DNA of 44,859 nt, taken from Pseudomonadota bacterium (lineage in GTDB: Bacteria; SAR324; XYD2-FULL-50-16; JAHJRI01). The stretch covers positions 1 to 44,859 of the forward strand of contig JAKSDL010000127.1 of assembly GCA_022360105.1 (NCBI GenBank). The letters are read 5' to 3'. The number at the start of each line of letters is the position of its first letter. Positions within the stretch are counted from its first letter, which is position 1. A program made the position numbers and the translations under genes. A model generated the notes under the pieces. The model worked only from the letters and a program-made list of their open reading frames with translations. It ran no database searches and was not told the origin of the DNA. Below are positions 16,047 through 24,183 of the stretch, piece by piece.

Positions 16047-17891
16047 ATGGGCATCCCTGAAAAGCTGGAAAAACTCCAATCAGTCATAGAGTCGCTGTCT
16101 CCCAAGGATAAAAAACTTTCAAAATTCTTTACCTCTCTAAGAAACGATATTGCCGAACACGAAAGACAACTCAGAATTCTTTCCGTTGCCGGAGCAGAAC
16201 TGAGTAAAGAGCAGGAGCAAAGTTCTGCCCTGGAGCTGATTCTCTACACGGCACGCCATTTAACCAATGCAGATGCCGGAACTGTGTATAGCGTTCGTGA
16301 AGAGTTCTACGATAATCCTTTCAATCCTGGTGAGCTCAAATCAAAATCATTGGTTTTTGAAGTCATGCACACCGAATCCAAAAAGTTTTTTGTAACAAAA
16401 CCGGAAGGGATTCCTCCAGTGCCCATGGAAATCGATGGGAAGCCCAACAATTCCCATGTTTCGGCTTATTGCGCAAATACCGGAAACATCGTCAATATTC
16501 CTGATGTTTATGACGCGAAAGGGTTTGATTTCAGCGGTCCGAAAAATTATGACAAGCAAACCAACTACAGGTCCAAATCCATGCTGGTTTTGCCTTTGAG
16601 AGATCATGAAAACCAGATTAATGGCGTTCTTCAACTGCTGAACCGGCAGACAATAGACAGAGAAGTGATTCCTTTTTCTCAAAACGACCAAACAATCGTG
16701 CAGGCGATGTCATATCAGGCAGCCATTTCGCTAACCACTCAAAAGCTGTTAAAGGAACAAATCGATCTCTTTGATGCATTCGTTCGAGTCCTGGCTGAAG
16801 GACTAGGTGAAAAGTCACCATATACCTTTGGACATATTAACCGGGTGGCCGATTTATCCTGTTTGTTAGCCGACACCATCAGTAAATACAACTCGGGGCT
16901 TTACGATTATATCACCTTCAGCAAAAGCCAGATGGACGAACTGCATTTGGCAGGCTGGATGCACGATATCGGTAAATTGACCTCACCGGAACATGTAGTT
17001 TCCAAACCGATTAAACTGCAAACTGTGGTTGATCGATTTGAGTTAATAGTTCAAAGATTTAATTCAAAAATTAAAGATATCGAAATTGAGTACTTAAAAA
17101 AGGAATCCAAGGGTCTTAAAGAAAAAAAGAAAAAGGCTTATTTTGACAAGCTAAAAGAGGAAAAGGATAATAAAATAAATAAGTTACTCCAAGACCTGGC
17201 AGAACTTAACAAGACCAATAATGGTGGGGAGTTTCTGGAGAAAAGGATTCGTGATCTTATCATTGAAAAACACGAAGACACTGCGGATCAGCACATACGA
17301 GTCAAAACCAAAAAAATCAACGGGGATGTCCGAATTATAGGTGTGGAACGGGCGAAAAGAAAGATTAAGGAATCCCTGGTCAATAAGGAAGAGAAGGACT
17401 TTCTCTCCATATCCAAAGGGACTTTGAACGATTCTGAACGCCAGATTATCAACGATCATGCGGACCGTTCCTGGAGATGGTTGATGAAACTTCCTTTTCC
17501 TAAAAAGAAAAAGAAACTGCCCCTTTATGCCGGAGCGCACCATGAAACTCTTGCCGGTGAGGGCTACCCTAATAAGCTAAAAGCCGAACAGCTGCCAATT
17601 CAATCGCGTATTATAGCCGTTGCCGATATTTTTGAAGCGCTGACGGCACACGATCGACCCTACAAATCCCCGATGAAACTCTCTAACGCTATGAACATCA
17701 TGGGACGCATGGTGGAAAGCTATTTACTGGATGCTGAAATTGTTAAAATCTTTTTAAAATCAGGGCTTTATAAAAAATACGCTCGAAAATACCTGACTAA
17801 AAACCAAATCGATAATATAGATATTGAACACTGGCTGGAAACATACTACCCCAAAAACTTCGAGCCTAATCTACCAAAGCATGAAAGCTGA
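16047..17891 (+). CDS. GAF - HD-GYP protein, probable cyclic-di-GMP phosphodiesterase with charged insertion
   Basis: This is a 614-residue cytosolic protein. A short coiled N-terminus leads to a GAF domain (about 50-235) with the NIVNIPDVYDAKGFDFSGPK and SMLVLPLRDHENQINGVLQL signatures. The HD-GYP domain has HINRVADL, HD at 306-307 within HDIGK, D-H471-A-D, HHE at 498-500 and GEGYP. HD-GYP enzymes hydrolyse c-di-GMP. Unusually, about 140 Lys/Glu-rich residues (about 320-460, predicted coiled coil) separate HDIGK from the LNDSERQIINDHA segment; the normal spacing is about 25-30 residues. All metal-ligand motifs are nonetheless kept. It lies 94 bases downstream of the dksA-like gene. A role in motility or surface control is an inference. 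Confidence 0.9.
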   Translation: MGIPEKLEKLQSVIESLSPKDKKLSKFFTSLRNDIAEHERQLRILSVAGAELSKEQEQSSALELILYTARHLTNADAGTVYSVREEFYDNPFNPGELKSKSLVFEVMHTESKKFFVTKPEGIPPVPMEIDGKPNNSHVSAYCANTGNIVNIPDVYDAKGFDFSGPKNYDKQTNYRSKSMLVLPLRDHENQINGVLQLLNRQTIDREVIPFSQNDQTIVQAMSYQAAISLTTQKLLKEQIDLFDAFVRVLAEGLGEKSPYTFGHINRVADLSCLLADTISKYNSGLYDYITFSKSQMDELHLAGWMHDIGKLTSPEHVVSKPIKLQTVVDRFELIVQRFNSKIKDIEIEYLKKESKGLKEKKKKAYFDKLKEEKDNKINKLLQDLAELNKTNNGGEFLEKRIRDLIIEKHEDTADQHIRVKTKKINGDVRIIGVERAKRKIKESLVNKEEKDFLSISKGTLNDSERQIINDHADRSWRWLMKLPFPKKKKKLPLYAGAHHETLAGEGYPNKLKAEQLPIQSRIIAVADIFEALTAHDRPYKSPMKLSNAMNIMGRMVESYLLDAEIVKIFLKSGLYKKYARKYLTKNQIDNIDIEHWLETYYPKNFEPNLPKHES

Positions 17892-17936
17892 GTATCACAT
17901 CTAATTCGATTCTCAACCTAATAAGTTAACCATCCT

Positions 17937-19559
17937 ATGAAATTGCTAAGATTGTTCGTCTCATTCTGCTTGTTGATAACACTTCAACAGAGCCTGTTGA
18001 GTGCCCGGGAAACTCAAAAATACAAGGCAGAAATTACCGTCCCAATTCTGGAAAACGACACTGTGTATGCCAGAAACAACGCGTTTCAATCCCTCCAAAG
18101 ACTGATTCTGACTGCGGCAATCACCGATTTAATTGGTCAGGACCTGTTTTCCGAATATCGGTATTCAATTCTGAGAAGCAAATCGATCAAACCCTCTAAA
18201 TTTCTTGTTTCAGCCAAAGTCCTGGATGAGTTTAGTAACGATAAAAAATTTACAATGAAATTAGAGGGAATTATCCAAACCTCCACCCTGGCCGAAGAGC
18301 TACGAAAGCTGAATTTGGTTTTGAAAAATGACCCAATGGTCCCGGTTACCGTTATGGTAGAATCCGGATTAAAAATTGGCCGCCAAGATCTATCAGAAAG
18401 GCTGGGATTATTGCATATCAACATATCAGATTTTAAAAAGGTTGATATTAGTGATTTCCTACCTGAGGAGAGATTTACCGGTAATTTCGCCGAAAGGCTT
18501 TTCAGTCTTAATGGTGGATCGAAAGTTGTTTACCTGATTGACAGCATCCCTGCCGAAGAACCAGGTTTTATCAAAGCAATCCGCACCCAGATTTTTCGGC
18601 GTGCAGACTATGCAGTCATCAGTGCTTTTCAACTGGATCTTCCTAATCCACTGGCAGCAGGGCAAATTGATGCTGCCACACTGGGAAGACTGAACAGGTT
18701 GTTTACCATATCTTCCCTGGAAATGGGATTATACAATGAAGGATTGGATGCTACCGTCATACTGGAGGTTGAAGGCTTGATTGACCCTTTCAATCGAAGT
18801 GAATTTGAACAGAAAGTGTTGAAGAAGAACCGATCTATCAAATCCTATACGCTTACACAGATTTCGCTTAACAAAAGCAGATACAGGATTCAATCCCGTG
18901 TCGGTTTAAAGGAACTGGCAAGTATTTTTGAAAAAAAGCATCCTTATTTCTATTTCATCGTGGAACAAGTCAACTCGAACACGATACAAATTGAATCTTT
19001 TTATCGATATGTAGATCAGGCACCTGAAGTTGATGTCTGGGAACCCAATCAAAGAATTATGGGACTGATTGCTGATTCTTTGGGAGAGGAATTTATGGCT
19101 AATGACCTGACCAGCAACGATTTGATTTTGCAACCTACTGTTCAGAATAGATTTATTCCAAAATTTGTTGAAAAGGAGCCCAACAATAACAGTCAGCATT
19201 TAAATCGCATACCCCCTTCAACTCAAATTCTGGGTAATATATCATCCAGGGCTGATGAAGACGTTTTTCAGCTAACAAGAGATGTCAACAGCTCCACCTT
19301 GGTTGTTGAATGGATACGCATTGGAAAAACGACCTTATCTCCCCAACTAAGACTTTATGATCATCAATTCAATGTCATCAACAACTATAACCTGGTTGGC
19401 AGGCAAAACAAACTGCGGTTTAGTTACACATTCAAAGAATCTGCACCTCAAAAAGTATTTTTGCGAGTGACCGACAAGGTGGGGTACATTCAAGGCGAGA
19501 CCGGAGGTTTTAAGACATTTTACTATTTATTGAAGTATTACTGGCAAACCGAAAGCTAG
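17937..19559 (+). CDS. secreted protein with FlgT-like N-terminal and PPC-like C-terminal domains
   Basis: This is a 540-residue exported protein with a signal peptide (about 1-22). Residues about 28-120 (KAEITVPILENDTVYARNNAFQSL..., I-KPSKFLVSAKVLDEF) resemble the FlgT/LPP20-type N-terminal domain, in which an AR..A...L pattern is followed by a strand pair. The middle (120-390) is unrecognised and alternates strands and helices. The C-terminus (about 415-540) begins EKEPNNN and contains NISSRADEDVFQL, the pattern of a bacterial pre-peptidase C-terminal beta-sandwich. No protease motif is present. It starts 45 bases after the HD-GYP gene. A role in the flagellar basal body or envelope is possible but only suggested by the first domain. 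Confidence 0.6.
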   Translation: MKLLRLFVSFCLLITLQQSLLSARETQKYKAEITVPILENDTVYARNNAFQSLQRLILTAAITDLIGQDLFSEYRYSILRSKSIKPSKFLVSAKVLDEFSNDKKFTMKLEGIIQTSTLAEELRKLNLVLKNDPMVPVTVMVESGLKIGRQDLSERLGLLHINISDFKKVDISDFLPEERFTGNFAERLFSLNGGSKVVYLIDSIPAEEPGFIKAIRTQIFRRADYAVISAFQLDLPNPLAAGQIDAATLGRLNRLFTISSLEMGLYNEGLDATVILEVEGLIDPFNRSEFEQKVLKKNRSIKSYTLTQISLNKSRYRIQSRVGLKELASIFEKKHPYFYFIVEQVNSNTIQIESFYRYVDQAPEVDVWEPNQRIMGLIADSLGEEFMANDLTSNDLILQPTVQNRFIPKFVEKEPNNNSQHLNRIPPSTQILGNISSRADEDVFQLTRDVNSSTLVVEWIRIGKTTLSPQLRLYDHQFNVINNYNLVGRQNKLRFSYTFKESAPQKVFLRVTDKVGYIQGETGGFKTFYYLLKYYWQTES

Positions 19560-19594
19560 AGCATTTGCCGGCGAGTCAAGAATAGCCGTTCAAT

Positions 19595-20287
19595 CTACTC
19601 ATTCAAAATTGAAACCAGGGGAGCATAAATCCCGGGAGGATTCTCCAGATTCTGCACTACCAATTTTGCAACATCTTCAGCCTTAAGCATTTTTTCGACG
19701 GGTAAATGATTTTTGACGTTGCTAAAAAAACCGGTGTTAATACTCCCGGCTCTGTATAACCAGACTCTGCCGCCTTCTTTTTTAATTTCTTGCTGCAATG
19801 ATCCCGCAAAAGCTTCCAGTCCGGATTTACTAGCCGCATAAAGACTGTTTTTCGGCCAGTCGCGATTAAGTGAAGCCGAACTGAAATAAACAATTTCAAA
19901 GTTTTGTGTAGCGCGGCATTGGTAAAAAAGTTTATAAAATGCAAATGCTGAAGTAAGATTGGCATCAATAAGCTGATTCCATTCATTTAAGTCAAGATTT
20001 GCAGCTGGTTTCATCAACCCTTGCCCTGCTGAATGAATTGCGAAATCAAAATTTGTGTTTAAATGCCTGAGCCAATTTCTGACCTTGTCAAAATCCGACT
20101 GAGAAGTGATGGTTTTGCAACAAAACGTCTGCTTGGGATTCAATTGCAATTCTGCAATTAAATCTTCCAACTTTTTCCTGTTACGGGCAATTACAAATAT
20201 ATTTACATTTTTTTTCCGCAACTCCTTAACAATCGCTTTACCTAATCCGCCTGTTGCTCCGTAAATCAAAGCTTTTTTATCAATCAT
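19595..20287 (-). CDS. short-chain dehydrogenase/reductase
   Basis: This 230-residue classical SDR has the nucleotide-binding ALIYGATGGLGKAIV at its N-terminus, a following basic ARNRKKLEDL (suggesting NADP preference), an HSAGQG motif (the NNAG equivalent), catalytic Ser in YFSSASLN, and YAASKSGLEAF with the catalytic Tyr and Lys. The start is the ATG giving MIDKKALIYGATGG; a longer in-frame version would run into the divergent gene. The start lies only 15 bases from the divergent ParB-like start. The substrate is unknown. It converges on the FlgT-like gene. Confidence 0.92.
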   Translation of the reverse strand: MIDKKALIYGATGGLGKAIVKELRKKNVNIFVIARNRKKLEDLIAELQLNPKQTFCCKTITSQSDFDKVRNWLRHLNTNFDFAIHSAGQGLMKPAANLDLNEWNQLIDANLTSAFAFYKLFYQCRATQNFEIVYFSSASLNRDWPKNSLYAASKSGLEAFAGSLQQEIKKEGGRVWLYRAGSINTGFFSNVKNHLPVEKMLKAEDVAKLVVQNLENPPGIYAPLVSILNE

Positions 20288-20302
20288 GGTTGGTTGTTTA
20301 CA

Positions 20303-21259
20303 ATGAATTTTCAAACTATCAGTATCGATCACATCGACTTACAAGATTCCCTGTTTTTTATCGAAAACAAAAACCTCACAAAAGTTGAATCGATTGAAGT
20401 ACCGGAATTGTTCAATCCGGTGTGGCTTCAAAAAAAGACGCCCAATTCCTTCAGAATCATCGATGGATTTTTAATACTCAATGTGATTTTCAAAGAAAAA
20501 AAAATAACTCAAGTGCCCTCAAGGATTTTTGAGCAGGACGCAGACGTGGAATCCCTGTGGCTGTTTAGAGTGAAAAAAAGAATTTCCGAAGATAATCTTC
20601 CACCAATCTCATTGCTGCAGAGTCTATCCACTTTGCTCGAAACCGTTGACAAAAACGAACCATCGAAAGATATTCAATCGTTGCTGCGAAATCTGGGGTT
20701 TCCTGCCAAAGGACTCGATCGATCCCGATTGTCACTGACTCTGAATACTTTGATTAAAAAATGTCAATTCTGCGATTTGCCTGCCCTAACTTACAAAGAG
20801 CTTTACAGCATATCAAGACGAAATCACAGTGAACTGAATGCTTTTAGTGTTCTGTTAAGTGGATGTCGACTCAAAGGCAATAAACTGCAAAGCATGTTGC
20901 AGATATTGGATGAACTGGCAAAGGGCTATCAATTGCCTCCCCAAGAGTTAATTAAAAAAGATGCAATTAGGCAAATCATTGAGGAAACACCAACCCATCT
21001 GAAATATAAAACGCTGAAAACCTATCTTTCGATGCTCAGGTGGCCAGTGTTGGAAACAACCAGGAAACAATGGCAGCAATCTGTTAAAAAATTCACCATT
21101 CCACAGAAATTGGATATCTCAACTGATCCCATGTTTGAATCCGACTGCCTTGAATTCATTTTTAAGGCTTCCAATATAACTGAATTCAGAGAAATTCTAT
21201 CTGTTTTAAACTCTTATTCTTCCTCGAATGATTTTGATCGGCTTTTCGATTTCGTTTAA
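20303..21259 (+). CDS. degenerate ParB-N-like domain protein
   Basis: This is a 318-residue protein. Residues about 1-95 follow the ParB N-terminal (ParB/Srx) layout: ISIDHIDLQDSLFFI, a KVESIEVPELFNPVWLQK segment (like Si...Gl.nP..v), and FRIIDGFLILNVI in place of the y.ivdGhRRl.A box, then a QVPSRIF strand. The arginines of the GERR/HRR motif are lost, so CTP or DNA handling as in ParB is doubtful. The remainder is alpha-helical and could include a helix-turn-helix, as in ParB. The start is the ATG giving MNFQTISI; a TTG nine bases upstream is less likely. It begins a three-gene operon, with the SpoU methyltransferase 2 bases downstream. Confidence 0.6.
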   Translation: MNFQTISIDHIDLQDSLFFIENKNLTKVESIEVPELFNPVWLQKKTPNSFRIIDGFLILNVIFKEKKITQVPSRIFEQDADVESLWLFRVKKRISEDNLPPISLLQSLSTLLETVDKNEPSKDIQSLLRNLGFPAKGLDRSRLSLTLNTLIKKCQFCDLPALTYKELYSISRRNHSELNAFSVLLSGCRLKGNKLQSMLQILDELAKGYQLPPQELIKKDAIRQIIEETPTHLKYKTLKTYLSMLRWPVLETTRKQWQQSVKKFTIPQKLDISTDPMFESDCLEFIFKASNITEFREILSVLNSYSSSNDFDRLFDFV

Positions 21260-21261
21260 CC

Positions 21262-22071
21262 ATGGAGACATTCCCCTTCACCAAAAAGAAATTACAACAA
21301 CAACCACAAGCCAGACAGCATAAGCTTGTTTCTCAATGGCTCAAGTCAATTTATCTAAGTTTGCTGGAACAAGATCCCTCAACCACTCAACTTGATTCGT
21401 TTAAATCTGACTACGACAGAGTGTTGCAATGGTTGGGAGAGTCTACATTTAAGTGGACATTCGAATATACCGGCAAACAATGGATTGAGTTCGTTGCGAA
21501 TCAATATCACTATCATAAAAAGCAAAGCGGCATCGGTTTGGCAGAGCACAATTTGCTGCCCAAGGTTCAGCAAGGAGATGATGTTTCCAACTTGGAATGG
21601 CAACCTGCAATTCCTTACAAGGTAGCACTGGATAATATCAGAAGCGCGTTTAATGTCGGTTCGATTTTCAGAACCGTAGATGCAGCAGGCTGGGATTCAG
21701 TCCTTGTTGGCGGAACAACGCCAGGACATGAAAATCAACAGGTAGTTAAAACTGCCATGGGATGTACCCAATGGATTCCACAGGAATCCACAGATCATCT
21801 GGCTGATATCTTGATGAAAGAAAAAAAAGCTGGTTATACTGTCATTGGTTTAGAGACAGTTGAAGATTCCCAAAATCATTTGGAATTTGAATGGCCAGAA
21901 AAAGGAATTGTCGTTTTGGGAAACGAGGAATACGGAATCTCACAAAGCACAATGCAGGCCTGTGATAGATTTGTGCATCTTCCCATGCAGGGGAAGAAGA
22001 ACTCAGTGAACGTGGCAAATGCATTTGCAATCATCTCTTTTCATATCTCATTTAATTCTCATCAGATTTAA
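21262..22071 (+). CDS. SpoU/TrmH-family RNA 2'-O-methyltransferase
   Basis: This is a 269-residue SPOUT-fold enzyme that methylates 2'-OH groups of tRNA or rRNA with SAM. The three SpoU motifs are present: motif 1 DNIRSAFNVGSIFRTVDAAG (about 124-143), motif 2 GIVVLGNEEYGIS, and motif 3 HLPMQGKKNSVNVANAFAI, which forms the trefoil-knot SAM site. An N-terminal helical extension of about 110 residues, rich in Gln and Lys, is not the L30e-like domain of TrmH/RlmB relatives and may bind RNA. It starts 2 bases after the ParB-like stop and ends 9 bases before the Bax1-like gene, so the three are cotranslated. The exact target nucleotide is not predictable. Confidence 0.92.
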   Translation: METFPFTKKKLQQQPQARQHKLVSQWLKSIYLSLLEQDPSTTQLDSFKSDYDRVLQWLGESTFKWTFEYTGKQWIEFVANQYHYHKKQSGIGLAEHNLLPKVQQGDDVSNLEWQPAIPYKVALDNIRSAFNVGSIFRTVDAAGWDSVLVGGTTPGHENQQVVKTAMGCTQWIPQESTDHLADILMKEKKAGYTVIGLETVEDSQNHLEFEWPEKGIVVLGNEEYGISQSTMQACDRFVHLPMQGKKNSVNVANAFAIISFHISFNSHQI

Positions 22072-22080
22072 TAAAACCCA

Positions 22081-23307
22081 ATGTTAACAGGACAATATAA
22101 TCTGGCTAGATACAAGAATGGTATCGTCTTTCCCTACCATCTTGCGGGCAGTTCAAAAAATCTGCGATTGGCTTCAAATCTGATTGAGCTTTTCCAAGCG
22201 GGAACAGAAAAAAAAAGATATGAATTGGACGAAGAAATCAAAGCCCTTTATGTGGAAAAAGTAAATCCCAAAATCATTCAGGGAATGGCGAAACTGCTGT
22301 TTGATCGGTGTGAATTCTCAGATTACGGTGAGTCAGATCCCCAATCTGTCAGGCAAGAAGTTTTCACTGCATCCGCCAATTATTGGACAACCGGTCCTTC
22401 TTTGAAATCGGGTCTGTTAAATCACAAACAACAGATTCTTGAAGCGGCTGGTGTTTCAGCCCAGTCCGCTTACCAGGAAACTGATTCCTGGCTGTTTGGA
22501 GATGTTGCCGGCAATCGTGTTCTAAAGGAATTTCAACCTATTAACGATTCAGACCTGATAAGCAGGTTCAATATTGAACAAATACAAGGTTTGCTGCTGC
22601 ACGCAGAGAAGATGGAATTGAGGCTGAGGGCAATGAAAGACAGCTCATTTAGGCAAATCATGCAAATGTTGAAGTTTTTTCAATTAATGTTTCAGGTAAC
22701 GGAAGCCGACAAGCACTGGTTGTCAATAACAATCGACGGACCCGGCTCCATTCTCGAAAATGCACGATCTTATGGTCTGGAAATTGCGAATTTTTTCCCG
22801 GCAATTCTTTTGCTGTCCGTTCCCTGGAACATGACAACAACATTAAAAGTGCCATCCCGCAAAAGACGGTTCAAGTTGGAGTTATCTCATGAAAATGACT
22901 TGAACACCTTTTATCAAACAAAAGGGGTTTGGAATCATGAAAGAGCTCTGGGTCTGATCCAACACTTCAATGAAAAATATTCGGATGAAATGGAGGCGTC
23001 AGCTGAGAATCATCTTATTGCGCTTAGCAATAATCGATATTTAATTCCCGATATTGTCATTAAAGACAAGCAAACTAATGAGCTGTATATGGTGGAATGG
23101 ATTCATTATCTTACGGAATCCAAAATCAAGCAGTTGGACATGCTCAAAGAGGAGTTACCCGGAAAGTATCTGTTTGCTTTGAAAGGTAAAAAGAACAAAC
23201 TGGAACAACTGCGGAAAAAAATGGGGCAGCAGATACTGATTTTTGCAAAGGATTTAACTGCTCCAGCCCTTTATAAAACAATAAAAAAGCAAACAGCTTC
23301 AAATTAA
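22081..23307 (+). CDS. Bax1-like (DUF790) nuclease
   Basis: This 408-residue protein follows the DUF790 layout. Its N-terminus is MLTGQYNLARYKNGIVFPYHL. A helical region with GMAKLLFDRCEF follows, then RFNIEQIQGLLLHAEKMELRL and ILENARSYGLEIANFFPAILLL. A C-terminal restriction-endonuclease-like region has YLIPDIVIKDK and YMVEWIHYL (Asp and Glu likely metal ligands). Archaeal Bax1 is a structure-specific nuclease that partners the XPB helicase in excision repair. No XPB lies in this window; the only SF2 repair helicase is MrfA, about 4 kb downstream. It is the last gene of the ParB-like/SpoU operon and overlaps the convergent response-regulator gene by 4 bases. Confidence 0.75.
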   Translation: MLTGQYNLARYKNGIVFPYHLAGSSKNLRLASNLIELFQAGTEKKRYELDEEIKALYVEKVNPKIIQGMAKLLFDRCEFSDYGESDPQSVRQEVFTASANYWTTGPSLKSGLLNHKQQILEAAGVSAQSAYQETDSWLFGDVAGNRVLKEFQPINDSDLISRFNIEQIQGLLLHAEKMELRLRAMKDSSFRQIMQMLKFFQLMFQVTEADKHWLSITIDGPGSILENARSYGLEIANFFPAILLLSVPWNMTTTLKVPSRKRRFKLELSHENDLNTFYQTKGVWNHERALGLIQHFNEKYSDEMEASAENHLIALSNNRYLIPDIVIKDKQTNELYMVEWIHYLTESKIKQLDMLKEELPGKYLFALKGKKNKLEQLRKKMGQQILIFAKDLTAPALYKTIKKQTASN

Positions 23308-23768
23308 CCGCCTGCCTCATGCTTGGCAATTTCTCTTTCCAGATAAGCCAGCCGTAGCCAGGATCGCAATAGTGGGGTCAAAATAAAATAATTGATATCA
23401 TCCTTGGAAAGAAATCCCATTGCACCGGAACGAAAAGCCCTCTGTTTTTCCTCACTGGAAGCCGATAAAAAAGCAAAAAAGCAAAAAAGATTATTACGTT
23501 TGGAAAACTCATTAAAATGATGAAGAACTTCAAATCCGTCTTTTACAGGCATTCCGATATCACAAAGAATCAATTCAGGTTGAGCAATATCCAGCATTTG
23601 GATCGCTTCATCACCATCTGCCGCTTCAATAACCTGGCAATCCAGATCCCCTCTTTCATTTGCTTTTACAAAAAAGCGCTTTAACAACGCCCTGGTTTGA
23701 GCGTTATCATCAGCGATCAATACTGTAGGTTTTGCATCTCCTTGCATACCACTTGAATCATCTGTCAT
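23304..23768 (-). CDS. single-domain response regulator
   Basis: This 154-residue protein consists of one receiver domain and a short C-terminal helix (YLEREIAKHE), without an output domain. The acidic pocket is D20-D21, the phospho-acceptor is D70 in LILCDIGMP, the switch Ser is S102 (FLSAS) and the conserved Lys is K122 (LSKDD). It is CheY/Spo0F-like. The nearest kinase is the divergent soluble histidine kinase at 24184, its probable partner. The last bases overlap the DUF790 gene on the other strand. Confidence 0.92.
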   Translation of the reverse strand: MTDDSSGMQGDAKPTVLIADDNAQTRALLKRFFVKANERGDLDCQVIEAADGDEAIQMLDIAQPELILCDIGMPVKDGFEVLHHFNEFSKRNNLFCFFAFLSASSEEKQRAFRSGAMGFLSKDDINYFILTPLLRSWLRLAYLEREIAKHEAGG

Positions 23769-24183
23769 TCCTATACTCCAAAATACAATTACCTATCTTA
23801 TTGTTGTAACTTATACTTTGACGCATTAAAACTCAACTTGCAATATTCAACCACAATAATAGTTCTTATCGGTGCAGATTTTTTTGTAGTTGATTATACC
23901 TGAAAGCTCTTGTTTCGCAAAGGAAAACTTAACATTGCGATTTCTCACTGCTGTGAGTTGTATACAACATTTGGATCACTATAAACAAGATAGAACGACA
24001 AACCACTGAGAGATAAAAACTAGAATATTATGCCGGAGTTTGATAAAATAAAAAAAACCGATTAAATGAATGGTTTTTCTTGAGCTTATCTATCTCTACT
24101 GTTTACATTACCGGAATAATGACATAATTATCTGATGGTAGGAGGAAGATAAGGCTACTTGTAAATCAACAAACAATGCATAT
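23769..24183 (+). promoter_or_regulatory. divergent regulatory region between response regulator and histidine kinase
   Basis: About 415 bases without a gene. A perfect 12-base palindrome GTTGTATACAAC (23957-23968) directly adjoins a CTCAC/GTGAG dyad (23944-23957), a candidate operator. An AAAAACC/GGTTTTT stem-loop (24053-24078) may act as an insulating terminator. TTTACA (24102-24107), 17 bases, then TAATTA (24125-24130) is a plausible promoter for the kinase. A strong-looking GGAGGAAG (24141-24148) lies about 35 bases before the kinase ATG, too far to serve it directly. Confidence 0.45.

Noticed and set aside
23455..23475. GCCGATAA, resembling the -10 part of a sigma-28 promoter.
   Set aside because: No TAAA element at the right distance, and it lies within the response-regulator coding region.
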